A stretch of 64,000 nt of DNA from Streptomyces luomodiensis (GTDB taxonomy: Bacteria; Actinomycetota; Actinomycetes; Streptomycetales; Streptomycetaceae). Below are positions 52,989 through 61,316 of this stretch, piece after piece. The stretch's first letter is position 1. Every line of letters starts with the position of its first letter. The DNA lies in contig NZ_CP117522.1 of assembly GCF_031679605.1 (NCBI RefSeq), positions 4,216,001 to 4,280,000 on the forward strand, given 5' to 3'. A model generated the notes under the pieces. The model was not told where the DNA came from. It did no database searches and saw only the letters and a list, made by a program, of their open reading frames with translations. A program made the position numbers and the translations under genes.

Positions 52989-53582
52989 ATGGCGATCGAG
53001 ACAGCCACGGCGCAGACGCCACCGCGCCCCATGCGCGCCGACGCGCGCCGCAACTACGAACGGCTGCTGGCCGAGGCGCGCACGGCCTTCCTCCAGCACG
53101 GCACCGATGCCTCGCTGGAGGACATCGCACGCCGCGCGGGCGTCGGCATCGGCACGCTCTACCGCCACTTCCCCAACCGCACCGTGCTGATGGGCGCGGT
53201 CTTCCAGGGCGAGATATGCGCCCTGCTGGAGCGGTCCCGCGAGCTGGCCAAGGCGCCGCTGCCGTGCCAGGCGCTGATCGACTGGCTGCGCGCGATCGTC
53301 GACCACGCCAGCACCTACCGCGGGCTCTCCAGGGCCCTGATGGCGTGCTCGGCGGACGAGACCTCGGAGCTGTCCCGCGGCTGCGGTCTGCCGCTGCGCG
53401 AGGCGGGCAGCGAACTGCTCGCCCGCGCCCAGCAGAGCGGTGCCGTACGGTCCGATGTCGTCATCGCCGATCTGATGCAGCTCACCAACGCGATCGCGCT
53501 GGCCGTGGAGCAGTCGCCGGACGACCCGGAGTTGGCCGACCGGCTGCTGGCGATGGCCTTCACCGGTCTCAAGGCCCGCTGA
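52989..53582 (+). CDS. TetR family transcriptional regulator
   Basis: A 197-residue dimeric repressor. Residues ~17-65 form the DNA-binding domain (ARRNYERLLAEARTAFLQHGTDASLEDIARRAGVGIGTLYRHFPNRTVLMGAV), with the recognition helix in GIGTLYRHFPN. The remainder is the ligand-binding dimerisation domain with Cys residues (MACSADETSELSRGCGLP). The start is ATG 52989-52991 behind GGGAGG. Its divergence from the membrane esterase gene makes that gene the most likely target. Ligand unknown. Confidence 0.9.
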   Translation: MAIETATAQTPPRPMRADARRNYERLLAEARTAFLQHGTDASLEDIARRAGVGIGTLYRHFPNRTVLMGAVFQGEICALLERSRELAKAPLPCQALIDWLRAIVDHASTYRGLSRALMACSADETSELSRGCGLPLREAGSELLARAQQSGAVRSDVVIADLMQLTNAIALAVEQSPDDPELADRLLAMAFTGLKAR

Positions 53583-53603
53583 CACGCCCGGGTCCCGTCC
53601 GGC

Positions 53604-54623
53604 CTAGCGACGGCGCGGCGCCAGATCCGCCACCCGCCCCGGCTGCTGCTCCGCCAGCGGCACCGCGCTGCGCAGCTGGGCCGAGCCGGAGCCGCCCGGC
53701 GGATGGGGGTGGTTACGGCGCGGCCCCGGCAGCGGCAGGCCCTCCTCGCCGCCGCTCCGGCCCTGGGACGGGCCGAGCCGCCCCGACTGCCGCCCCGCCG
53801 CACCGCCGCCCTCGCCCCCGCCGGCCGGGCCGGACCCCGCGCCCGGCCCGGCCACGGCGATCTGAACCCCCTGGTCCGCGAGGGCCTGGAGCTCGGTCAG
53901 TGCACGGTCGTCATGAGCGGGCGGCTCGTCGGTCACCAGCCGCGTGATCACATCGGTGGGCACCGTCTGGAACATGGTGTCGGTGCCCAGCTTCGTATGG
54001 TCGGCGAGCACGACCACCTCCGCCGCCGCCTGGACCAGCGCCCGGTCGACGCTGGCCGAGAGCATGTTGGAGGTGGACAGGCCGCGCTCGGCGGTCAGCC
54101 CGCTGCCGGACAGGAAGGCGCGCGAGACCCGCAGCCCCTGGAGGGACTGCTCGGCGCCGCTGCCGACCAGGGCGTAGTTGGAGCCGCGCAGGGTGCCGCC
54201 GGTCATCACGACCTCGACCCGGTTGGCATGCGCCAACGCCTGTGCGACCAGCAGGGAATTGGTGACCACGGTCAGCCCCGGAACCCGCGCGAGCCGGCGG
54301 GCCAGCTCCTGCGTGGTGGTTCCGGCGCCGACGACGACGGCCTCGCCCTCGTCGACGAAACCGGCCGCGAGATCGGCGATGGCCGTCTTCTCCGCGGTCG
54401 CTAGATGGGATTTCTGCGGGAAGCCGGACTCCCTGGTGAATCCGCCCGGCAGCACCGCACCGCCGTGCCGGCGGTCGAGCAGTCCTTCTGCCTCCAGCGC
54501 CCGCACATCACGCCGTACGGTCACTTCGGAGGTCTGGACGACGCGGGCGAGCTCCCGGAGCGACACCGCTCCGTTCGCGCGCACCATTTCAAGGATCAAT
54601 TGGCGACGTTCTGCAGCGAACAC
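53604..54623 (-). CDS. DeoR family transcriptional regulator
   Basis: A 339-residue repressor. The N-terminal winged helix-turn-helix (ERRQLILEMVRANGAVSLRELARVVQTSEVTVRRDVRALEAEGLLDRRHGGAVL, about 5-60) is the DeoR signature; the centre is the sugar-phosphate binding fold (DEGEAVVVGAGTTTQELARRL, MTGGTLRGSNYALVG, ADHTKLG). The last ~80 residues are a low-complexity Gly/Pro/Arg/Ser tail (PGAGSGPAGGGEGGG) unusual for the family and probably disordered. The GTG start 54621-54623 has a poor ribosome-binding site. DeoR proteins respond to phosphorylated sugars or nucleosides, and this window also holds deoC, PNP and PMM genes, though not adjacent. Confidence 0.88.
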   Translation of the reverse strand: MFAAERRQLILEMVRANGAVSLRELARVVQTSEVTVRRDVRALEAEGLLDRRHGGAVLPGGFTRESGFPQKSHLATAEKTAIADLAAGFVDEGEAVVVGAGTTTQELARRLARVPGLTVVTNSLLVAQALAHANRVEVVMTGGTLRGSNYALVGSGAEQSLQGLRVSRAFLSGSGLTAERGLSTSNMLSASVDRALVQAAAEVVVLADHTKLGTDTMFQTVPTDVITRLVTDEPPAHDDRALTELQALADQGVQIAVAGPGAGSGPAGGGEGGGAAGRQSGRLGPSQGRSGGEEGLPLPGPRRNHPHPPGGSGSAQLRSAVPLAEQQPGRVADLAPRRR

Positions 54624-54724
54624 GAAACTGACAGTAACGCCAACGACCGTCTGTTTTCAGCAGCTTGCACCAATTAGCAGAAGTTGTTCATCTGTGAGGG
54701 CACGAAGTGCTATAAGGACCGGGT

Positions 54725-56173
54725 CTACGACTCTTCCTGCGTCTTCCGGGTGTGCAACTGCCGGGCCACCTCGGCGATCGAACCGGACAGCGAGGGGTAG
54801 ACCGTGAAGGCGTTGGCGATCTGCTCCACCGTCAGGTTGTTGTCGACCGCGAGCGACATGGGGTGGATCAGCTCGCTCGCCCGCGGGGCCACCACCACCC
54901 CGCCGACCACGATGCCGGTGCCCGGCCGGCAGAAGATCTTCACGAAGCCGTCCCGGATGCCCTGCATCTTCGCCCGCGGATTGCGCAGCAGCGGCAGCTT
55001 CACCACCCGGGCGTCGATCTTCCCGCTGTCCACATCCGCCTGGGAGTACCCGACCGTGGCGATCTCGGGGTCGGTGAAGACATTCGCGGACACCGTCTTC
55101 AGGTTCAGCGGGGCCACCGCGTCCCCCAGGAAGTGGTACATCGCGATCCGGCCCTGCATCGCCGCCACCGACGCCAGCGCCAGCACCCCGGTGCAGTCAC
55201 CGGCCGCGTAGACGCCCGGCGCGCTGGTCCGGGACACCTTGTCGGTCAGGATGTGCCCCGACTCCGCGAGCTTGACCCCGGCCTCCTCCAGGCCGATGCC
55301 CGCCGTGTTCGGGATCGAGCCGACCGCCATCAGACAGTGGGTACCGGATATGACCCGCCCGTCCGAGAGCGTGACCTCCACCCGGTCCCCCACCCGCTTG
55401 GCGGCCTGCGCCCGCGACCGGGACATCACGTTCATCCCCCGGCGCCGGAAGACGTCCTCCAGCACCGCCGCCGCGTCCGGGTCCTCGCCCGGCAGCACCC
55501 GGTCCCGGCTGGAGACCAGCGTGACCTTCGACCCCAGCGCCTGGTAGGCACCCGCGAACTCCGCGCCCGTGACACCGGAACCGACCACGATCAGCTCCTT
55601 GGGGAGCTCGTCGAGGTCGTACACCTGCGTCCAGTTCAGGATCCGCTCACCGTCCGGCTGCGCGTCCGGGATCTCCCTCGGATGGGCACCGGTCGACACC
55701 AGCACCGCGTCCGCCACCAGCGTCTGCTCGGTACCGTCCGCGGCCCGCACGATCACCCGCCGCGAACCGTCCAGCGACTGCTGCGGCTCCAGCCGCCCGC
55801 GGCCGCGCATCACCCGGCCGCCGGCCCGGGTGACCGAGGCCGTGATGTCGTGCGACTGGGCGAGCGCGAGCCGCTTCACCCGGCGGTTGACCTTCCCGAG
55901 GTCCACGCCGACCACCCGGGCCGCCTGCTCCAGCGGCGGGGTATCGTCGGCGACGATGATCCCCAGCTCCTCATAGGAGGAGTCGAAGGTCGTCATGACC
56001 TCAGCGGTGGCGATCAACGTCTTCGACGGCACACAGTCGGTGAGCACCGACGCCCCGCCCAGACCGTCGCAGTCGACGACGGTCACCTCCGCGCCGAGCT
56101 GCGCGGCGACCAGCGCCGCCTCATAGCCGCCGGGTCCGCCACCAATGATCACGATCCGAGTCACATGCTCCAT
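54725..56173 (-). CDS. NAD(P)H-quinone dehydrogenase, LpdA-like flavoprotein
   Basis: A 482-residue flavoprotein of the pyridine-nucleotide-disulfide reductase class. FAD motif IVIIGGGPGGYEAALVAAQLGAEVTVVD, then GGASVLTDCVPSKTLI: only one of the two Cys of the usual redox-active GGxCxNxGCxPSK is present, so the enzyme cannot form the active-site disulfide of lipoamide dehydrogenase. The NAD(P) motif is LIVVGSGVTGAEFAGAYQ and the second FAD motif VYAAGDCTG. It resembles mycobacterial LpdA, which reduces quinones with NAD(P)H. The start ATG 56171-56173 has a poor ribosome-binding site; GTG three codons later is an alternative. Confidence 0.88.
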   Translation of the reverse strand: MEHVTRIVIIGGGPGGYEAALVAAQLGAEVTVVDCDGLGGASVLTDCVPSKTLIATAEVMTTFDSSYEELGIIVADDTPPLEQAARVVGVDLGKVNRRVKRLALAQSHDITASVTRAGGRVMRGRGRLEPQQSLDGSRRVIVRAADGTEQTLVADAVLVSTGAHPREIPDAQPDGERILNWTQVYDLDELPKELIVVGSGVTGAEFAGAYQALGSKVTLVSSRDRVLPGEDPDAAAVLEDVFRRRGMNVMSRSRAQAAKRVGDRVEVTLSDGRVISGTHCLMAVGSIPNTAGIGLEEAGVKLAESGHILTDKVSRTSAPGVYAAGDCTGVLALASVAAMQGRIAMYHFLGDAVAPLNLKTVSANVFTDPEIATVGYSQADVDSGKIDARVVKLPLLRNPRAKMQGIRDGFVKIFCRPGTGIVVGGVVVAPRASELIHPMSLAVDNNLTVEQIANAFTVYPSLSGSIAEVARQLHTRKTQEES

Positions 56174-56327
56174 TGTCCCGCACCGGTGCGGCCGACTTCA
56201 GTCCGGGGTGTTCCGGGCGGCGACTTCGGGAGGTTTCGGACCACGCCCGACGTACGAAGTCGCCCCAAGCTCCCCTGAAGCTCCCACCCCGAGGGGCCCT
56301 CCGCCCCTCTCCCGTACCCTCTCACCC

Positions 56328-56765
56328 ATGTCGCTCTACGCCGCGTACGCCGGCAACCTCGACGCGCGGCTGATGTCCCGCCGCGCACCGCACTCACCGC
56401 TGCGCGGTACGGGCTGGATCAACGGCTGGCGCCTCACCTTCGGCGGTGAGCAGATGGGGTGGGAGGGCGCCCTGGCCACCATCGTGGAGGCGCCGCGCTC
56501 CCAGGTCTTCGTCGCCCTCTACGACATCGCGCCCATGGACGAGGACTCCATGGACCGCTGGGAGGGCGTCGGCCTCGACATCTACCGCCGGATGCGGATC
56601 CGCGTCCACACCCTGGACGGCGACGAACCCGCCTGGCTCTACGTCCTCAACGGCTACGAGGGCGGCCTCCCCTCGGCCCGCTACCTCGGCGAGATCGCCG
56701 ACGCCGCGGAATCGGCGGGCGCGCCGCACGACTATGTGATGGAACTGCGCAAGCGGCCCTGCTGA
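56328..56765 (+). CDS. Gamma-glutamylcyclotransferase-like protein
   Basis: A 145-residue protein with the GGCT/AIG2-type fold. The N-terminus SLYAAYAGNLDARLMSRRAPHSPLRGTGWINGWRLTFGG contains the family YGSNL-like motif (AYAGNLD), the centre has VFVALYDIAPMDEDSMDRWEGVG with the catalytic-type Glu region, and the C-terminus is PSARYLGEIADAAESAGAPHDYVMEL. Family members convert gamma-glutamyl amino acids to 5-oxoproline, but the specific substrate here is not known. The start is ATG 56328-56330. It is divergent from the LpdA-like gene, and its end is followed by a 23-bp tandem repeat array. Confidence 0.82.
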   Translation: MSLYAAYAGNLDARLMSRRAPHSPLRGTGWINGWRLTFGGEQMGWEGALATIVEAPRSQVFVALYDIAPMDEDSMDRWEGVGLDIYRRMRIRVHTLDGDEPAWLYVLNGYEGGLPSARYLGEIADAAESAGAPHDYVMELRKRPC

Positions 56766-56777
56766 TGGGGGCGGCCC

Positions 56778-56915
56778 GGGAACGGCTGAGACGACGGGCA
56801 GGGAACGGCTGAGGCGGCTGGCCGGGAACGGCTGAGACCGCTGGCCGGGAACGGCTGAGACCGCTGGCCGGGAACGGCTGGGACCGCTGGCCGGGAACGG
56901 CTGGGACCGCTGGCC
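56778..56915. repeat. 23-bp tandem repeat, six units
   Basis: Units starting with GGGAACGGCTG at 56778, 56801, 56824, 56847, 56870 and 56893 are exactly 23 bp apart (GGGAACGGCTGAGACCGCTGGCC-type, last bases varying in the outer copies), then a degenerate seventh. It lies in the gap between the GGCT and PNP genes, 13 bp past the GGCT stop. The repeats abut directly without spacers. Confidence 0.9.
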
Positions 56916-57018
56916 GGAACCCCTGAAGCAGCGAACCGGGAACACCGAATACAACGATCCGAACACCTCGTCGCCGTTCGTCTACGCGCGTAGGCCACAA
57001 CCGGCTACCCTCGTGCGC

Positions 57019-57840
57019 GTGAACGCATCAGTTACTTGGGACAACCAGGACGACCCGCACGCCGCGGCCGACGCCGCCGCCACCCGCCTGCGCGAGCTGA
57101 CCGGCGCGGATACCCATGACGTCGCCCTGGTCCTGGGCTCCGGCTGGGTACCCGCCACCGACGCTCTCGGGACACCTGAGCACGAGTTCCCCGTCACCGA
57201 GCTGCCCGCCTTCCCGCCGCCCGCCGTCGAGGGCCACGCGGGCCGGATCCGCTCGTACCGGATCAACGACAAGCGGGCGATGGTCTTCCTCGGCCGTACG
57301 CACTACTACGAGGGCCGCGGTGTCGCCGCCGTCGCGCACGGTGTCCGCACCGCCGTCGCCGCCGGCTGCAAGACCATCGTCCTCACCAATGGCTGCGGCG
57401 GCCTCCGCGTGGGCATGCACCCCGGCCAGCCGGTACTGATCAGCGACCACATAAACCTCACGGCCACCTCCCCGATCGTGGGCGCCAACTTCGTCGACCT
57501 CACCGACCTCTACTCACCGCGACTGCGCGCCCTGTGCCGGCAGGTCGACCCGACCCTGGAGGAGGGCGTCTACGCCCAGTTCCCCGGGCCGCACTACGAG
57601 ACCCCCGCCGAGATCAACATGGCCCGCACGCTGGGGGCCGACCTGGTGGGGATGTCCACCGCCCTGGAGGCGATCGCGGCGCGGGAGGCGGGCGCGGAGG
57701 TCCTCGGCATCTCCCTGGTCACCAACCTGGCGGCCGGCATGACCGGCGAACCCCTCAACCACGAGGAGGTCCTCCAGGCCGGCCGCGACTCCGCCTCCCG
57801 CATGGGCAGCCTGCTCGCCCAGGTCCTCGACCGCCTATGA
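57019..57840 (+). CDS. Purine nucleoside phosphorylase
   Basis: A 273-residue trimeric-class (PNP/MTAP) phosphorylase that splits purine nucleosides with phosphate to give the base and (deoxy)ribose-1-phosphate. Motifs: [16 protein letters not shown] (phosphate site), [88 protein letters not shown] and [21 protein letters not shown]. The GTG start 57019-57021 gives the family N-terminus; another GTG two codons upstream is possible. It precedes the repeat-rich region and PMM, and deoC and the aldehyde dehydrogenase lie beyond, together making a nucleoside salvage cluster. Confidence 0.93.
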   Translation: MNASVTWDNQDDPHAAADAAATRLRELTGADTHDVALVLGSGWVPATDALGTPEHEFPVTELPAFPPPAVEGHAGRIRSYRINDKRAMVFLGRTHYYEGRGVAAVAHGVRTAVAAGCKTIVLTNGCGGLRVGMHPGQPVLISDHINLTATSPIVGANFVDLTDLYSPRLRALCRQVDPTLEEGVYAQFPGPHYETPAEINMARTLGADLVGMSTALEAIAAREAGAEVLGISLVTNLAAGMTGEPLNHEEVLQAGRDSASRMGSLLAQVLDRL

Positions 57841-57998
57841 CCTCGCCGGCCGGGCGACCCACTCCGGGGCTGGGACTCCTGCGCGGCGGCGTCACGGCGC
57901 ACTGCGCGGGTACTCACCCCTCTGCCAACTGAACAGCGCAGCGCGGGCAGGCACGGGGCCCCGGAACCGGGGTTACCCCGGGCTCGCAGCCGCTTACG

Positions 57999-58151
57999 GG
58001 GTGGGTGCGGGTGCGGGGCCTCCGGGGCGGGGTCCTGGACCGTATATTTACGGCGCCGACGACAGTTGAGCGTGGGGTGGGCCGGAGATTGGCGCCACAA
58101 ATACACGTAAGCGTCCAGGACCCCGCCCCTCCGACCCCGCCCCCTCCCGCC
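57999..58151. repeat. Left arm of a 153-bp perfect inverted repeat
   Basis: Identical, in reverse complement, to 59212-59364. Inside the arm is a 106-bp sub-element (58024-58129) with its own 17-bp terminal inverted repeats (GGGGCGGGGTCCTGGAC ... GTCCAGGACCCCGCCCC); the interior holds CGTATATTTACGG and ACAAATACACGTAAG, A+T-rich patches unlike their surroundings. This resembles a MITE-like or other palindromic mobile element. Confidence 0.9.
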
Positions 58152-59211
58152 GTCTCGCGGCCACCCGCCGGTGACCCCACACACCTGCCCGGCCCCGGGT
58201 ACGCCCGGTGGCGCGGGTGCCGGGCGGGGGTGGGCACGTCCCCGCCCCCTCCCCTCTCGTCGGCGACCGCGCCCCGGTGGTCCCGGGCACCTGCCCGGTG
58301 GGGGCTTCGCCCGGCGGCGCGGGGTGCGCCCCCGCACCCACCCGCCTCGTCGGCAACCGCACCCCGTGGTCCCGGGCACCTGTCCGGCCCGGGTACGCCC
58401 GGCGGCGCAGGCGCTGGGGGCGCCACCCCGCACCCACCCGCCTCGTCTCCGGCCCCCGGCGGCGCAGGCGCTGGACGGGACGGGTACGGCCCCGCCCCAC
58501 CCGTCCGTCGGCGACTCCCCGCCGGTGGCATCGGGCACCTGCCGGGTGGCACGGGCACTGGGCGGGGGTGGGTCCGATTGACGAGAACTCCACTCCGATG
58601 GCCCTGCCACGGGCCAGAGCCTGCGAGAGGAGGACCAGCTACCGCGTCACCGGGGCACGGCCGCTGCCGGGTCCAGTGCCACTGGCGGAGAGCCGCAGGA
58701 CGGCGAGAGGGGGGCCGGACCGCACCCACTCGCGAAGCTGACGCCACCGGGCAGGCGCTCGTTGCCAACGAGACGCGGACGCCAACGAGACGCGAGAGGA
58801 CAGGGACGTACCTACCCCCGCCCGGCACCCACGCCACCGAGCGGACCCGGCACCGAACGGCACCGGAGACCGCCGAAGCGCGGACGCCAACGAGACGCGA
58901 AAGGACAGGGACCTGCCCACCCCCGGCCCGACACCCACGCCGCCTGGCAGACCCGGCACCGAACGGCACCGGAGACCACCGAAGCGCGGACGCCAACGAG
59001 ACGCGAAAGGACAGGGACCTGCCCACCCCCGGCCCGACACCCACGCCACCTGGCAGACCCGGCACCGAACGGCACCAGGGACCACCGAGACGCGGACGCC
59101 AACGAGACGGGAGGGAAGCGGGGACCTGCCCACCCCCGCCCGGCACCCGCGCCACCGGGCGGACCCGGCACCGGACGGCGCCGGGGACCACCGGGGTGCG
59201 GACGCCGACGA
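58152..59211. repeat. Repeat arrays between the inverted arms
   Basis: Right side: units starting CGGACGCCAACGAGACG at 58776, 58881, 58987, 59093 and 59199, i.e. 105-106 bp apart. Left side (58170-58530): degenerate units of the same family in opposite orientation; 44 bases at 58202-58245 match the reverse complement of 59118-59161 with one mismatch. The centre (about 58560-58760) is unique sequence. The period of 106 is not a multiple of three, and units shift reading frame, so the long open frames over the array are not coding. Confidence 0.8.
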
Positions 59212-59364
59212 GGCGGGAGGGGGCGGGGTCGGAGGGGCGGGGTCCTGGACGCTTACGTGTATTTGTGGCGCCAATCTCCGGCCCACCCCACGCTCAACTG
59301 TCGTCGGCGCCGTAAATATACGGTCCAGGACCCCGCCCCGGAGGCCCCGCACCCGCACCCACCC
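59212..59364. repeat. Right arm of the 153-bp perfect inverted repeat
   Basis: Exact reverse complement of 57999-58151, with the same internal 106-bp sub-element. The two arms could pair into a large cruciform or, if transcribed through, a long hairpin RNA. The arm ends about 110 bp before the PMM gene start. Confidence 0.9.
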
Positions 59365-59379
59365 ACACAACCGACCGCG

Positions 59380-59423
59380 CCCCCGGGCAACCCCGCCCCC
59401 GGGCAACCCCGCCCCCGGGCAAC
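59380..59423. repeat. 16-bp tandem repeat upstream of the phosphomannomutase gene
   Basis: CCCCCGGGCAACCCCG repeated from 59380 and 59396, with a partial third copy from 59412. It lies in the leader region of the PMM gene, next to the AGGAGG ribosome-binding site (59465-59470). Confidence 0.85.
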
Positions 59424-59476
59424 CACCAAACACCCGCACCCGCACCCGAAAACGACCACCCCCCAGGAGGCCCCCC

Positions 59477-61183
59477 ATGGCCACGGAGTCCGACCTCATC
59501 GCCCAGGCCCGCACATGGCTCGCCGAGGACCCCGACCCCGAGACCCGCGACGAGCTCAGCAAGCTGCTCCGGGCCAACGCGCTCGACGAGCTCGCCGAAC
59601 GGTTCTCCGGCACGCTCCAGTTCGGCACCGCCGGTCTGCGCGGTGAGCTCGGTGCCGGACCCATGCGCATGAACCGCGCCGTCGTCATCCGCGCCGCCGC
59701 CGGTCTCGCCGCCTACCTCCGCAAGCAGCGGCAAGCGCGGCAAGCGCGGCAAGCGCAGCAGGACGGCCTCGTCGTCATCGGGTACGACGCCCGCTACAAG
59801 AGCGCCGACTTCGCCCGCGACACCGCCGCCGTCATGGTCGGTGCCGGCTTCCGCGCCGCGCTCCTGCCCCGCCCCCTCCCCACCCCCGTCCTCGCCTTCG
59901 CCATCCGCCACCTCGGTGCCGTCGCCGGTATCGAGGTCACCGCGAGCCACAACCCGCCCCGCGACAACGGCTACAAGGTCTACCTCGGCGACGGCTGCCA
60001 GATCGTCCCGCCCGCCGATGCCGACATCGCCGCCGAGATCGCCGCCATCGGCAGCCTGAACGACGTCCCCCGCCCGGACACCGGCTGGGAGACGCTGGGC
60101 GACGACGTCCTCGAGGCGTATCTGGCCCGCACCGACGCCGTCCTCACCCCGGGTTCCCCGCGCAACGCCCGCGTCGTCTACACCCCGCTGCACGGCGTGG
60201 GCCGCGAGACGCTCACCGCCGCCTTCGCCCGCGCCGGCTTCCCCGCGCCCACGGTGGTCCCCGAGCAGGCCGAGCCCGACCCGGCGTTCCCGACCGTCGC
60301 GTTCCCCAACCCGGAGGAGCCGGGCGCGATGGACCTGGCCTTCGCGACGGCCCGCAAGGCCGCTCCGGACATCATCATCGCCAACGACCCGGACGCCGAC
60401 CGCTGCGCCGTCGCCGTACCGACGACCACGAATCCCACGGCCCCCACGGACGTCGCCAACTGGCGCATGCTCCGGGGGGACGAGGTCGGCGCCCTGCTCG
60501 CCACCCACCTCGTCCACAAGCGCGCCCGCGGCGCCGTCGCGACCACGATCGTCTCCTCGTCGCTGCTCTCCCGGATCGCGGCGGACGCCGAGCTTCCGTA
60601 CGCCGAGACGCTGACCGGCTTCAAGTGGCTGGCCCGCGTGGACGGGCTGCGCTACGCCTACGAGGAGGCGCTCGGCTACTGCGTGGACCCGGAGGGCGTA
60701 CGCGACAAGGACGGCATCACGGCCGCGCTGCTCGTCGCCGAGCTGGTGTCCGAGCTCAAGGAGCAGGGCCGTACCCTCGGTGACCTGCTGGACGACATCG
60801 CGATCGCCCACGGTCTGCACGCCACCGACCAGCTGTCGGTCCGCGTCCAGGACCTCTCCCTGATCGGCACCGCGATGAAGCGGCTGCGCGAACAGCCGCC
60901 CACCGAACTCGCGGGGCTCGCCGTGACCTCGGCGGAGGACCTGTCGCAGGGGACGGAGACGCTGCCGCCGACGGACGGCCTGCGCTATCAGCTCGCCGGC
61001 AACGGAAACGTCCGCGGCGCGCGCGTGATCGTCCGCCCCAGCGGCACCGAGCCGAAGCTGAAGTGCTACCTGGAAGCGGTCGTCGACGTCCCCTCCGCCG
61101 ACGCGCTCGCCCCGGCCCGTGCCACGGCGGAGTCGGTCCTGTCCAGCCTCAAGAAGGACCTCTCGGCCGCGACCGGCATCTGA
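59477..61183 (+). CDS. Phosphomannomutase/phosphoglucomutase
   Basis: A 568-residue alpha-D-phosphohexomutase interconverting hexose (or pentose) 1- and 6/5-phosphates. The four-domain family is evident: FGTAGLRGELGAGPMRMN, the phosphoserine loop VTASHNPPRDNGYKVYLGDG with Ser157, metal loop ANDPDADRCAVA, sugar loop region in LTGFKWLARVDGLRYAYEEALGYCVDPEGVRDKDGI and the C-terminal phosphate-binding RPSGTEPKLKCYLE. This length and the PNP neighbourhood also fit phosphopentomutase-type activity. An in-frame 9-bp repeat (GCAAGCGCG, coding Gln-Ala-Arg) at 59732-59758 inserts a short extra segment (KQRQARQARQAQQ). The ATG start follows AGGAGG. Confidence 0.92.
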   Translation: MATESDLIAQARTWLAEDPDPETRDELSKLLRANALDELAERFSGTLQFGTAGLRGELGAGPMRMNRAVVIRAAAGLAAYLRKQRQARQARQAQQDGLVVIGYDARYKSADFARDTAAVMVGAGFRAALLPRPLPTPVLAFAIRHLGAVAGIEVTASHNPPRDNGYKVYLGDGCQIVPPADADIAAEIAAIGSLNDVPRPDTGWETLGDDVLEAYLARTDAVLTPGSPRNARVVYTPLHGVGRETLTAAFARAGFPAPTVVPEQAEPDPAFPTVAFPNPEEPGAMDLAFATARKAAPDIIIANDPDADRCAVAVPTTTNPTAPTDVANWRMLRGDEVGALLATHLVHKRARGAVATTIVSSSLLSRIAADAELPYAETLTGFKWLARVDGLRYAYEEALGYCVDPEGVRDKDGITAALLVAELVSELKEQGRTLGDLLDDIAIAHGLHATDQLSVRVQDLSLIGTAMKRLREQPPTELAGLAVTSAEDLSQGTETLPPTDGLRYQLAGNGNVRGARVIVRPSGTEPKLKCYLEAVVDVPSADALAPARATAESVLSSLKKDLSAATGI

Positions 61184-61204
61184 GGTCCGGTCCGGGCGAG
61201 GGCC

Positions 61205-61316
61205 GGTCCGACCGGAGATCGGTTCGGCCGAGGGCCGGCCCAGCCGGAAGCCGGTCCGGCCGAAGGTCGGCGCAACCGCAAGCCGGTCCGGCCGAAGGCC
61301 GGTTCAGCCGATCGCC
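61205..61316. repeat. 16-bp tandem repeat at the PMM/PH-protein junction
   Basis: Seven adjoining 16-bp units (GGTCCGGCCGAAGGCC-type, alternating with GGCGCAACCGCAAGCC-type variants so that a 32-bp higher order is visible). It overlaps the last codons and stop of the convergent PH-domain protein gene and starts 21 bp after the PMM stop. Confidence 0.8.

Noticed and set aside
56778..56915. CRISPR array
   Set aside because: The 23-bp repeats abut directly with no spacers and no cas genes are near.
57914..59191. A 425-codon open frame on the minus strand over the repeat arrays
   Set aside because: It follows 105-106-bp repeats that are not multiples of three and lacks codon periodicity; similar frames exist on the other strand and frames. 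It is a consequence of stop-free GC-rich repeats.
57999..59364. Retron, diversity-generating or other reverse-transcriptase-based system
   Set aside because: No reverse transcriptase or other protein gene is encoded in or next to the inverted-repeat segment.
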